A stretch of DNA of 51,292 nt, taken from the IMG/VR virus record IMGVR_UViG_3300028589_000014, positions 1 to 51,292 of that record. One strand, written 5' to 3'. The notes beneath the pieces were generated by a model. That model was not told the DNA's origin and did no database searches. It saw nothing but the letters and a program-made list of their open reading frames with translations. Source of the DNA: a virus. Shown here one piece after another: positions 23,116 through 29,188 of the stretch; within the stretch, counting starts at the first letter, position 1; the number at the start of each line of letters is the position of its first letter. The position numbers and the translations under genes are program-made.

Positions 23116-23421
23116 ATGAATGAGCTTCCAATCGTTGTTAACAAACACTGGCAAGAATTTCAGGTCTACATTGGTCGAGGAAGCAAGTGGGGAAACCCTT
23201 ACTCGCATAAGGAGGGAACAAAGGCTTTATTCAAGGTTGACACTGTTGAGCAAGCGATTGCCGGTTATCGTGACCATCTGTGGGGACAGATACGTGAAGG
23301 GTCTATTAGTATCGATGACCTTAAAGCACTTGCAGGTAAATCCCTCGGTTGTACGTGTAAACCGCGACCATGCCATGGTGACGTTATCGTCAAGGCAGTT
23401 GAATGGGCACTACGGTATTGA
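23116..23421 (+). CDS. DUF4326-family protein
   Basis: 101 residues. YIGRGSKWGNPYSH near the start and LGCTCKPRPCHGDV near the end are the two signature blocks of this family, with a helix carrying AIAGYRDHL between them. The Cys/His end block may bind metal. The family is common in phages and its role is not known. The stop lies within a promoter -35 (TATTGACA), so the last codons read Arg-Tyr-stop. Confidence 0.75.
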   Translation: MNELPIVVNKHWQEFQVYIGRGSKWGNPYSHKEGTKALFKVDTVEQAIAGYRDHLWGQIREGSISIDDLKALAGKSLGCTCKPRPCHGDVIVKAVEWALRY

Positions 23422-23442
23422 CAAGCTTGAGATTGTTAGGTA

Positions 23443-23471
23443 TTGACTTTTTCTGAATAATAGTCTAGAGT
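23443..23471 (+). promoter_or_regulatory. Rightward promoter after DUF4326 gene
   Basis: TTGACT (23443-23448), 17 bases, TAGAGT (23466-23471), in the context GGTATTGACT. A second GGTATTGACA lies at 23414-23423 with a poorer -10 (TATTGA at 23441-23446). Both sit just ahead of the 23517 gene. Confidence 0.6.
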
Positions 23472-23516
23472 GTCAGGTGATGTATTAATTTAAACACTTG
23501 ACATGAGGACTATGAT

Positions 23517-23705
23517 GTGGATAATGCTAATAGCTACGACGATGTAATAAAGATTCTTGAAGAGCTGAGTGAAGATAATTGGCCCGATGGGGTTGACATT
23601 CGGAATCACTTAGACGATAATCACAAATCATTCAGGTTTGAGTATGCATTTGAAAGCCTGACAGAGAAGGGTTCAAAATTCCGTAAGAGGGTAAGTCATG
23701 CGTGA
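23517..23705 (+). CDS. Small hypothetical protein, GTG start
   Basis: 62 residues. The GTG is chosen because GAGG lies eight bases upstream and the nearby ATGs give only a dozen codons. Acidic helical start (YDDVIKILEELSEDNW) then KSFRFEYAFESLT and a basic end. Function unknown. Confidence 0.5.
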   Translation: MDNANSYDDVIKILEELSEDNWPDGVDIRNHLDDNHKSFRFEYAFESLTEKGSKFRKRVSHA

Positions 23706-23742
23706 GCTTGATTGGGATTTGTTTGAGGAAGATTGGATATGA
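23698..23742 (+). CDS. Possible 14-residue peptide
   Basis: MRELDWDLFEEDWI between two coupled genes; its end supplies the GAGGA site of the next gene and its TGA overlaps the next ATG. Could be a real leader peptide or only a coupling device; the sequence is too short to judge. Confidence 0.25.
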   Translation: MRELDWDLFEEDWI

Positions 23743-23921
23743 GCTTTATGCCTGCTCACATTGAGTACATGAAGCGAAAGGGAATGATTCGAAACAATCT
23801 CCCAATCGGTAAAGGGAAATATGTGAAAATCACTGTTGACATTGAAGCGATGAAGCTGTATGATTCTGAGCATGGACCTGTGATTGAAGAAATTCTTAAA
23901 AATATTTCAAATAGGTATTGA
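23739..23921 (+). CDS. Small basic hypothetical protein
   Basis: 60 residues from the ATG at 23739 with GAGGA nine bases upstream (an in-frame TTG two codons earlier is too close to that site). HIEYMKRKGMIRNNL then PIGKGKYVKITVDIEAM. Like the DUF4326 gene it ends Arg-Tyr-stop inside a promoter -35. Confidence 0.55.
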   Translation: MSFMPAHIEYMKRKGMIRNNLPIGKGKYVKITVDIEAMKLYDSEHGPVIEEILKNISNRY

Positions 23922-23946
23922 CAAGATTGAGAATGTTCTGTATAAT
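23918..23946 (+). promoter_or_regulatory. Promoter for the tRNA block
   Basis: Consensus TTGACA (23918-23923), 17 bases, consensus TATAAT (23941-23946), in the AGGTATTGACA context. It is the strongest looking promoter in the window and points straight into the tRNA genes. Confidence 0.85.
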
Positions 23947-23968
23947 GGGCAACATATTCAAGAGCATT

Positions 23969-24025
23969 CTCACATTGGAGTCGGGTGATAGTCCCTCTCC
24001 TACTGTCATTGGATAAAGATGTGAG
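23969..24025 (+). ncRNA. Structured leader of the tRNA transcript
   Basis: CTCACAT (23969-23975) pairs perfectly with ATGTGAG (24019-24025). Inside, GGAG..GGG pairs with CCC..CTCC (23977-24000) around a seven-base loop. The closed unit starts about 16 bases after the likely transcript start. It resembles an acceptor stem with a single arm, but is far too short for a tRNA. Role unknown; perhaps a 5' stabiliser or RNase processing site. Confidence 0.4.
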
Positions 24026-24092
24026 GTGAGGTAGGGTGATGTTGATTGGTTTCATTTCCGCCCTTCCAAGTATTCTGTAGTATTTGAATCTT

Positions 24093-24167
24093 CGGCGGTT
24101 AAGCTCAATAGGTAGAGCTATGGATTCGAAATGTCCATGGTTTCAGGTTCGAGTCCTGTTCGGTCGT
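24093..24167 (+). tRNA. Degenerate tRNA-like gene, Phe (GAA) by position
   Basis: A tRNA cloverleaf can be drawn: D-stem AGCT/AGCT, anticodon stem TGGAT/GTCCA with loop TCGAAAT, T-arm CAGG TTCGAGT CCTG. The acceptor has two mismatches (positions 5-68 and 7-66), the T-stem one, position 33 is C instead of T, and no CCA is encoded, unlike the other tRNAs here. Either a decaying gene or one with a non-translation role. Confidence 0.4.
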
Positions 24168-24184
24168 TGATTCAATGTATTTAT

Positions 24185-24260
24185 ACGTCAGTAGCTCAAT
24201 TGGCAGAGCGACGGATTCCAAATCCGTTGGTTGTAGGTTCGACTCCTACTTGGCGTCCCA
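24185..24260 (+). tRNA. tRNA-Trp (CCA)
   Basis: Acceptor ACGTCAG/TTGGCGT (with G-U pairs), D-arm GCTC/GAGC, anticodon arm ACGGA TTCCAAA TCCGT, T-arm GTAGG TTCGACT CCTAC, encoded CCA. The discriminator is C, where bacterial tRNA-Trp usually has G. Confidence 0.9.
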
Positions 24261-24261
24261 A

Positions 24262-24337
24262 CCCTGTGTAGCTCAGTAGGTAGAGCAGAGCCTTGATAAG
24301 GCTTTGGTCGGTGGTTCGATTCCATCCGCAGGGACCA
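24262..24337 (+). tRNA. tRNA-Ile (GAT)
   Basis: Acceptor CCCTGTG/CGCAGGG, D-arm GCTC/GAGC, anticodon arm GAGCC TTGATAA GGCTT, T-arm GGTGG TTCGATT CCATC, discriminator A and CCA encoded. Starts one base after the previous tRNA ends. Confidence 0.92.
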
Positions 24338-24344
24338 ATTTTAT

Positions 24345-24426
24345 AGCGAGTCGGCTAAGACTGACTGGTGTTGTCATGTGGCTCATAACCACACGCTAAC
24401 GTGTTCGATTCACGGACTCGCTACCA
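24345..24426 (+). tRNA. tRNA with CAT anticodon (Met or lysidine-Ile), enlarged D region
   Basis: Perfect acceptor AGCGAGT/ACTCGCT, anticodon arm TGTGG CTCATAA CCACA, T-arm with CGTG TTCGATT CACG, discriminator A and CCA. The D region is 25 bases instead of about 19 and only GAC/GTC pairs convincingly. CAT may read AUG, or AUA if the C34 is modified to lysidine. Confidence 0.78.
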
Positions 24427-24432
24427 ATTTAT

Positions 24433-24550
24433 GGGTTGTGTTGGACTTGTTTTGATTATGGTAACCTCACCCTCTTCGGTCGCACCGACAAGGTAAGGAT
24501 AGTTGGCCTTACTACCTAGAAACAAAGCGGTTCGTTTCCGCTACAATCCC
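24433..24550 (+). ncRNA. Oversized tRNA-like element of unknown role
   Basis: GGGTTGT (24433-24439) pairs over seven positions with ACAATCC (24543-24549, one G-U), and a perfect five-base T-arm-like hairpin AGCGG TTCGTTT CCGCT precedes the 3' half, exactly where a T-arm should be. But the body is 118 bases, some 25-30 too long even for a class II tRNA, no D-arm fits, and hairpins TCGGT/ACCGA (near 24477-24489) and GTAAGG/CCTTAC (24493-24512) fill the middle. No CCA follows. Confidence 0.45.
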
Positions 24551-24558
24551 CGATTTAC

Positions 24559-24633
24559 ACCCGTGTAGCTCAGCGGCAGAGCAACTGACTGTTAATCAGT
24601 AGGTCTTAGGTTCGATCCCTAACGTGGGTGCCA
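24559..24633 (+). tRNA. tRNA-Asn (GTT)
   Basis: Acceptor ACCCGTG/CGTGGGT, D-arm GCTC/GAGC, anticodon arm ACTGA CTGTTAA TCAGT, T-arm TTAGG TTCGATC CCTAA, discriminator G and CCA encoded. Confidence 0.92.
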
Positions 24634-24730
24634 ATACATTTCAATAGGGTTGACTCGCTATTGATCTTAGGAAGCTGATGAAGAGACAGCTACGAGAAAC
24701 TAATTTTGGAGAGAATAGGAGAAATAAAGA

Positions 24731-25348
24731 ATGTCGCAACAAATCACTGTAACCCGTGCTCTGGCTCAGGTAAAGTCGCTGAATGATCGTATTGAACGTG
24801 CTACCAACACTTCGTTCGTATCCTTTACAACTGGTGGTAAACACAATACTGGTAAGAGTGAGCAAGAGATTGCTTCGCAACTGACAGCGAACCTTCAGTC
24901 TGTAACCGACCTGATTAAGACTCGTGCAAAGGTAAAAGCTGCTATCGTCCGTAGCAACGCTAACACAAAAGTAAACGTCTCTGGTGTTGAAATGACTGTA
25001 GCTGAAGCTATCGAACGTAAAGGTTCTATTCAGTTTGAAGTAGCACTGCTGAATCAGATGCGTCAACAACTGAGCACTAACACTGCCATGGTTGAGCGTC
25101 AGAACGTACAGATGCAAGCTCGTCTGGATGAACTGATTAAGACTGCTGCCGGTAAAGACCGAAAGGTTGAGGAAGCTGAAATCAAAGCGATCACTGATCC
25201 ATTTGAACGAGCTAACCGGGCTGCACTGCTTAACCCAAATGATTTGTCGAAAGTTATTGAAGGTTTGGAGAAAGACATTGCTGACTTTGTAGAAGAAGTT
25301 GACTTTGCACTATCTGAAGTGAACGCGATTACTAAGATCGAAGTTTAA
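24731..25348 (+). CDS. Coiled-coil protein of unknown function within the tRNA block
   Basis: 205 residues. Mostly helical with heptad pattern (TRALAQVKSLNDRIERAT; residues 95-140; and 160-200), plus one FVSFTTGGKHNTGKS segment that is polar and glycine-rich. The KEVEEAE-type C-terminal helices suggest a coiled-coil oligomer. Good AGGAG site before ATG. Late-style codon use (CTG-rich, GGT, AAC) suggests high expression. May be structural; no family recognised with confidence. Confidence 0.6.
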   Translation: MSQQITVTRALAQVKSLNDRIERATNTSFVSFTTGGKHNTGKSEQEIASQLTANLQSVTDLIKTRAKVKAAIVRSNANTKVNVSGVEMTVAEAIERKGSIQFEVALLNQMRQQLSTNTAMVERQNVQMQARLDELIKTAAGKDRKVEEAEIKAITDPFERANRAALLNPNDLSKVIEGLEKDIADFVEEVDFALSEVNAITKIEV

Positions 25349-25715
25349 AAAGATTTAGTCATGTTCCGGTGAGTTGACTTCACTAGATCGGCTTCTTCGC
25401 TGTGTGCCGTAAACACAGTGAGCCTACTTTGGATAAAGTGCCTAAATTGTCTCGATATGACTATTTATATATCATGCTGCGATGACTAAGCTCAAAGTTT
25501 AAAGTTCAAAGGTAGAAAGCTGAAAGCTTAACCATTAACATTGTAAATGGATAACGCACAAAGCACAAAGATTATCGAATCTTGGATATGGTTGAGTGGT
25601 TACTTCTAGACCCTGACAACGCCCCAAGCTGCCGGTGACATGACAAAGTTTTCGTTGCAAGGAGGCTGGGTAACCTCCAGAAAACATCCCACCATTTATT
25701 AAAGGAGAAAAGAGA
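25349..25715 (+). other. Structured non-coding stretch inside the tRNA block
   Basis: 367 bases without a convincing gene or canonical tRNA. Visible hairpins: GGCT..CTGTGT/ACACAG..AGCC (25390-25424), ACTTT/AAAGT (25425-25438), CCATT/AATGG (near 25532-25550) and GGAGG/CCTCC (25661-25678). A stretch of imperfect AAAG repeats lies at 25490-25530. Located between promoter and terminator of the tRNA unit, so it should be transcribed. Confidence 0.45.
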
Positions 25716-25850
25716 ATGACCAAGCAATATGATGCAACTGCTGAACACAAACCATTTGAAGCTTCCTCGCAGAAGTCGAAGGGTCACCCTAACAAGGGTC
25801 TGAAAGGTAAGAATCCTTACAGTGGTGTTGAGTTGAAAGAAGGTAAGTAA
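25716..25850 (+). CDS. 44-residue basic protein
   Basis: Starts MTKQYDATAEHKPFEASSQ behind AAAGGAGAAAAGAGA; ends LKEGK. Rich in Lys, Gly, Ser and Asn (KGHPNKGLKGKNPYSG), no hydrophobic core, likely disordered and nucleic-acid binding. Sits between RNA genes. Unrecognised. Confidence 0.55.
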   Translation: MTKQYDATAEHKPFEASSQKSKGHPNKGLKGKNPYSGVELKEGK

Positions 25851-25858
25851 AGAATAAC

Positions 25859-25938
25859 GGTTTATGGGACTGCTCGGTGTGGTCGCCCGCCTGTCACGCG
25901 GGATATTCAGATGGGTTCGATTCCCATATAAATCGCCA
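25859..25938 (+). tRNA. tRNA-Asp (GTC)
   Basis: Acceptor GGTTTAT/ATAAATC (one G-U), D-stem GACT/GGTC, anticodon arm CCCGC CTGTCAC GCGGG, T-arm ATGGG TTCGATT CCCAT, discriminator G, CCA encoded. Positions 8-9 read GG instead of TA and the variable loop is eight bases. Confidence 0.85.
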
Positions 25939-25943
25939 ATTAT

Positions 25944-26026
25944 GCCGGGGTCGCATAGTGGCCCATTGCACCTGTCTTGTAAGCAGGTATTCCAGATCGT
26001 GAGTTCGAATCTCACTCCCGGCACCA
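25944..26026 (+). tRNA. tRNA-Thr (TGT)
   Basis: Acceptor GCCGGGG/TCCCGGC, D-stem GCA/TGC, anticodon arm CCTGT CTTGTAA GCAGG, T-arm GTGAG TTCGAAT CTCAC, discriminator A, CCA encoded. Variable region of 11 bases is longer than usual. Confidence 0.87.
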
Positions 26027-26042
26027 ATAGCTAGGCTTGGCT

Positions 26043-26078
26043 TATGAGGTAGAAGCCCGTATATTCCAAAACCTCATA
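26043..26078 (+). repeat. Inverted repeat between tRNA-Thr and tRNA-Glu
   Basis: TATGAGGT (26043-26050) pairs perfectly with ACCTCATA (26071-26078) around 20 bases. Likely a spacer hairpin that helps processing of the two tRNAs. Confidence 0.55.
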
Positions 26079-26086
26079 CATATTCT

Positions 26087-26161
26087 ACACCTATCGTCTA
26101 ACGGTTAGGACACAGGGTCTTCGCCCCTGCAATCAGAGTTCGATTCTCTGTAGGTGTACCA
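26087..26161 (+). tRNA. tRNA-Glu (TTC)
   Basis: Acceptor ACACCTA/TAGGTGT, Glu-like D-arm CGTCTAACGGTTAGGAC, anticodon arm CAGGG TCTTCGC CCCTG, T-arm CAGAG TTCGATT CTCTG, CCA encoded. TTC at 34-36 is read by position; base 33 is C, not T, and 37 is G, so decoding is slightly uncertain. Confidence 0.75.
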
Positions 26162-26166
26162 ATTAA

Positions 26167-26244
26167 CTGTGCGTAGCGAAAGTCAGGTTATCGCCTCGGT
26201 TTGGAACCGAGAACACGTTGGATCGAAGCCAACCGCACAGACCA
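26167..26244 (+). tRNA. tRNA-Pro (TGG)
   Basis: Acceptor CTGTGCG/CGCACAG, D-stem GCGA/TCGC, anticodon arm CTCGG TTTGGAA CCGAG, T-arm GTTGG ATCGAAG CCAAC, discriminator A and CCA encoded. T54 is A in this gene. Confidence 0.87.
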
Positions 26245-26299
26245 AATACAATTACCCGACAAGGAATTGTACATGTCACGCAATGTGACAACATCAACA

Positions 26300-26322
26300 C
26301 CCCGCCTTCGTGCGGGGTTTTT
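26300..26322 (+). terminator. Terminator of the tRNA block
   Basis: CCCCGC/GCGGGG stem with a six-base loop and TTTTT after it. A second hairpin (TGTCAC/GTGACA, 26274-26290) lies just upstream. Confidence 0.88.
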
Positions 26323-26348
26323 GTTATCTCAAAGAAAAGGAATAGATA

Positions 26349-26582
26349 ATGGCTATTGAAAATCGTAGTGACCTTATTGATACACTTGCTCTAATTGGTT
26401 TGATGGGTGCTGCCCGCAATGGTGACCTTGATGCTCTGTTTGGTGATGTGTCTGACAAGGCACAAATTGCGGCACTGACAAATGTAACAACCGCAGATGC
26501 TACAGATGAAGCAAGTGCAATTACTTTGGCGAATGCTTTAAAAGTGAAAGTGAATGCAATCATTGCAGCCTTGAAAGCTTAA
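26349..26582 (+). CDS. Small helical protein, possibly head-fibre-like
   Basis: 77 residues, Ala/Leu-rich: LIDTLALIGLMGAARNGDL, then TTADATDEASAITLANALKVKVNAIIAALKA. The last part resembles C-terminal trimerising segments of phage head-fibre proteins, but the rest is too short to be sure. It sits alone between two terminators, so expression must come through the first one or from a promoter I do not see. Confidence 0.45.
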   Translation: MAIENRSDLIDTLALIGLMGAARNGDLDALFGDVSDKAQIAALTNVTTADATDEASAITLANALKVKVNAIIAALKA

Positions 26583-26590
26583 TGAACAAC

Positions 26591-26615
26591 AGCCCGCCAT
26601 AGAGCGGGCTTTTTC
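26591..26615 (+). terminator. Rho-independent terminator
   Basis: Seven-base stem AGCCCGC/GCGGGCT, six-base loop, TTTTTCG tail. Separates the small helical gene from the late promoter. Confidence 0.88.
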
Positions 26616-26632
26616 GTTTGTCAAGTAGGGTA

Positions 26633-26661
26633 TTGACAAATTTAACATATAACACTATACT
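26633..26661 (+). promoter_or_regulatory. Late promoter before terminase genes
   Basis: TTGACA (26633-26638), 17 bases, TATACT (26656-26661), within GGGTATTGACA. Leader of about 30 bases with TAGGAGTATTTA before the ATG. Confidence 0.8.
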
Positions 26662-26695
26662 ATGCGTTATGTCAACTATAATTTAGGAGTATTTA

Positions 26696-27130
26696 ATGAA
26701 TACTGAACAAGAGGACATGAGCGTTAGCCCTATTCTAGATACCAGATTCCAACCCGGTGTATCGGGTAATCCGAACGGTAGACCAAAGGGTAGCGGTGCT
26801 AAGCGTCCTAAATCAAAGATGCGTGGTCAGCTTGACCAGATGTGTAAACTTCAACCAGATGCACTTGAGATTGTCCGTCAACAGATGACAGGCAAAGACT
26901 CTGATGGGAACATTGTACCACAACCAAGTAAAGAGAAAGTGGACATTGCTAAGTACATTCTGAACAAGATTGAAAGTATCAACAACAGTTGTCTTCGTGA
27001 AGAGTTAGCGATTCTCGGTGTTCAAAAGAACGACAAAGAAGGTGCTGCTATGCTGGAAGAGAACCAACAGCAAACAGAAGTGGCTACTGCTTCCGGTCTA
27101 TTCTCTATGGACCTTCCAACACAACATTAA
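26696..27130 (+). CDS. Putative small terminase subunit (DUF5681-type N-terminus)
   Basis: 144 residues. FQPGVSGNPNGRPKGS near residues 18-33 is the DUF5681 motif, which occurs on many phage small terminases and DNA-packaging proteins; a basic stretch (KRPKSKMRG) and helices follow. Position just ahead of the large terminase fits a DNA-recognition subunit. The next gene is an alternative candidate, so the assignment is by motif and place. Confidence 0.65.
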   Translation: MNTEQEDMSVSPILDTRFQPGVSGNPNGRPKGSGAKRPKSKMRGQLDQMCKLQPDALEIVRQQMTGKDSDGNIVPQPSKEKVDIAKYILNKIESINNSCLREELAILGVQKNDKEGAAMLEENQQQTEVATASGLFSMDLPTQH

Positions 27131-27142
27131 GGAAAACAAATA

Positions 27143-27571
27143 ATGAAATATCATCTGTACATTACTGGTAGTGACCCTATCGGTTTCAACTTTATCGAAA
27201 ACATCATTGCTATGGCTAACCTTGGGGCAACCCTTAAAGAAGGCACTCTGCCTACTCTGCGTTTCCCACAGGCGATTAGTATGTCGTTGGAAGCAGAAAC
27301 CCCGCCAACACCTAACGCCTTCGTTCGTGTGTTTGAGGATGAGACAGGTAAAGAGGTGTTCGCAGCCTTTGTACCGGAAGTAGCTGCATCGTTCTCTATG
27401 GACGCTGTGAAGGTCGATAAGAGCCTGAATGGTGACGTACCATGGACTAAGGAACAGCTTGATGGTATGGATTGGGAAAGCGAATTTAAAGTTGTTATGG
27501 AGTCCGCTGGTATCGACGGTAAGCGTCGTGCAAAGATGACTTCTGATTATCTTGCTAAATTTGTTAAATAA
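27143..27571 (+). CDS. Hypothetical protein between terminase genes
   Basis: 142 residues. Beta-rich (YHLYITGSDPIGFNF, FVRVFEDETGKEVFAAFVPE), then helix and a basic end (GKRRAKMTSDYLAKFVK). Own promoter follows it. Not recognised; may be a packaging cofactor. Confidence 0.55.
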   Translation: MKYHLYITGSDPIGFNFIENIIAMANLGATLKEGTLPTLRFPQAISMSLEAETPPTPNAFVRVFEDETGKEVFAAFVPEVAASFSMDAVKVDKSLNGDVPWTKEQLDGMDWESEFKVVMESAGIDGKRRAKMTSDYLAKFVK

Positions 27572-27585
27572 ATCTATCAAAGGTA

Positions 27586-27614
27586 TTGACAAAATAGATA
27601 TTTTCTATTATCAT
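27586..27614 (+). promoter_or_regulatory. Late promoter before large terminase
   Basis: TTGACA (27586-27591), 17 bases, TATCAT (27609-27614), in AGGTATTGACA. Confidence 0.75.
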
Positions 27615-27638
27615 ACACAACTATAAGAGGAAGAGACA

Positions 27639-29174
27639 ATGGCTGACATTGTACAACCTCAATCTCCTTTCCAAGAGAAATACTTAAAGTCCAATGCAAA
27701 GATTCTGGTAGTTGGTGGTGCAGCCGGTAGTTCAAAGAGCTATGTTGGTTTGATGCGTCACCTTCGCTGGGTACATGATCCTAACTATCGTGGTTTCTGT
27801 ATTCGTAAGAACTCCACGGCAATTATGAAAGCGGGTGGTTTGTATGAGCAAGCTTTCCGACTTTATTCTAAGGTATTTCCGGGTAAGATTGAGCGTAAAT
27901 TAAAAGATCAAAAGTTGGTGTTCCCAAGTGGTGCATCAATTAGTTTCTCGCATTATGAGAACGACAGTGCTGAAAACCTTTATCAAGGTCTTGAGCTTTC
28001 TTCTGTATTCTATGACGAAGGTACACATGCTGAAGAGCATCACCTGTGGTGGTTGTTCTCTCGACTTCGTACTGAAGCTGACATGGGTGTTGATCCTGTT
28101 ACAGGTAAGAAGATTGAAGCTTGTATGTGGGTTAGTTGTAACCCTGATCCTGATAGCTTCCTATTCGATTGGGTAAGCTGGTGGTTGTATCCAGAAGGTC
28201 ACCCTGAGCACGGTCTTCCTGATCCTGAGAAAAACGGTATTACTCGTTACCTGCTCCGCTATGGCGGTGAATTGGTATGGGGTGATTCGTATGACGAACT
28301 ATATCAGAAGTACAAGCGTCATGATCTACCTGATGACGATGACCTTCAACCGCGTCCTATTTCGTTCCAAGTGTTGCTTGGTACTATCTATGACAACCCA
28401 ACGCTTATGCGTACAAACCCCGGCTATAAGGCTGCTCTGGAAGCTCTTCCTGATGTAGAACGTCGTCGTTTGCTGCTTGGTGACTGGACTGCCCGTGAGG
28501 CGAACAGTACGTACTTCCAGCGTTCATGGTGTGGTGAAGAAGCCATTGTAGAACCTCCTAAGAGTGAGATTCTGAAAACGGTACGAGCGTATGACTTTGC
28601 AGGTACTTTAAAGTCCGATGCTAACCCATCCCCTGACTATACAGCATGTGTGAAAATGAGCAAGCTGAAAAAGGGCGGTTATTTCATTCACGAAGTTGTA
28701 CGGAAACGTATGCTCTTCGGTGACTGGGAAAGCTTCGTGTTAGAGAATGGTGCTAGAGACGGTATGGACGTTGACATTATTATTCCTCTTGATCCCGGTG
28801 CAGCAGCTAAGGCCTCTACATCGTTGTTTACAAGGGCGATTAGTGAACGTGGTTACCGAGTACGGACATTGAAAACAAGCAAATCAAAGTTGGATAGATT
28901 TAGACCTTTCTCTTCGTTGGCCATGAATGGTCATGTACAATTCCTCAAAGGTTGTGCGTATGACTTAGAGAATAACATTCAATCTAACAACGGATTCATG
29001 TACAAAGAACTTGAAGCATTTAACGGTTTGAGAAAGACTGGTGAAAGTGGTCACGATGATATGGTCGATGCCATTAGCGATGCTACTGCTGTTCTTGCAC
29101 AACGAATCAATATCCCGAACATGGCTTCTGCATTAGGTTCGGTTAACCTGTCAAATAACACACCCTTTGGATAA
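27639..29174 (+). CDS. Terminase large subunit
   Basis: 511 residues. Walker-A-like GGAAGSSKSY (residues 26-35), Walker B SSVFYDEG near 125-132, then a motor C-motif region (WVSCNPDPDSF). The RNase-H-like nuclease half has AYDFAGT, IIIPLDPGAAAK and HDDMVDAISDA with the metal-binding aspartates. Powers DNA translocation into the prohead and cuts concatemers. AAGAGGAAGAGACA ribosome site. Confidence 0.92.
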   Translation: MADIVQPQSPFQEKYLKSNAKILVVGGAAGSSKSYVGLMRHLRWVHDPNYRGFCIRKNSTAIMKAGGLYEQAFRLYSKVFPGKIERKLKDQKLVFPSGASISFSHYENDSAENLYQGLELSSVFYDEGTHAEEHHLWWLFSRLRTEADMGVDPVTGKKIEACMWVSCNPDPDSFLFDWVSWWLYPEGHPEHGLPDPEKNGITRYLLRYGGELVWGDSYDELYQKYKRHDLPDDDDLQPRPISFQVLLGTIYDNPTLMRTNPGYKAALEALPDVERRRLLLGDWTAREANSTYFQRSWCGEEAIVEPPKSEILKTVRAYDFAGTLKSDANPSPDYTACVKMSKLKKGGYFIHEVVRKRMLFGDWESFVLENGARDGMDVDIIIPLDPGAAAKASTSLFTRAISERGYRVRTLKTSKSKLDRFRPFSSLAMNGHVQFLKGCAYDLENNIQSNNGFMYKELEAFNGLRKTGESGHDDMVDAISDATAVLAQRINIPNMASALGSVNLSNNTPFG

Positions 29175-29188
29175 GGAGATTTTGCCAT

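Noticed and set aside
23120-23446. Alternative frame of 108 codons over the DUF4326 gene
   Set aside because: The other frame carries the DUF4326 motifs; this one has none and would run into a promoter.
24433-24550. Group I intron within a tRNA
   Set aside because: The extra length (about 25-30 bases) is far too short for any known self-splicing intron.
25572-26027. Minus-strand frame across tRNA-Asp and tRNA-Thr
   Set aside because: It is the complement of tRNA genes.
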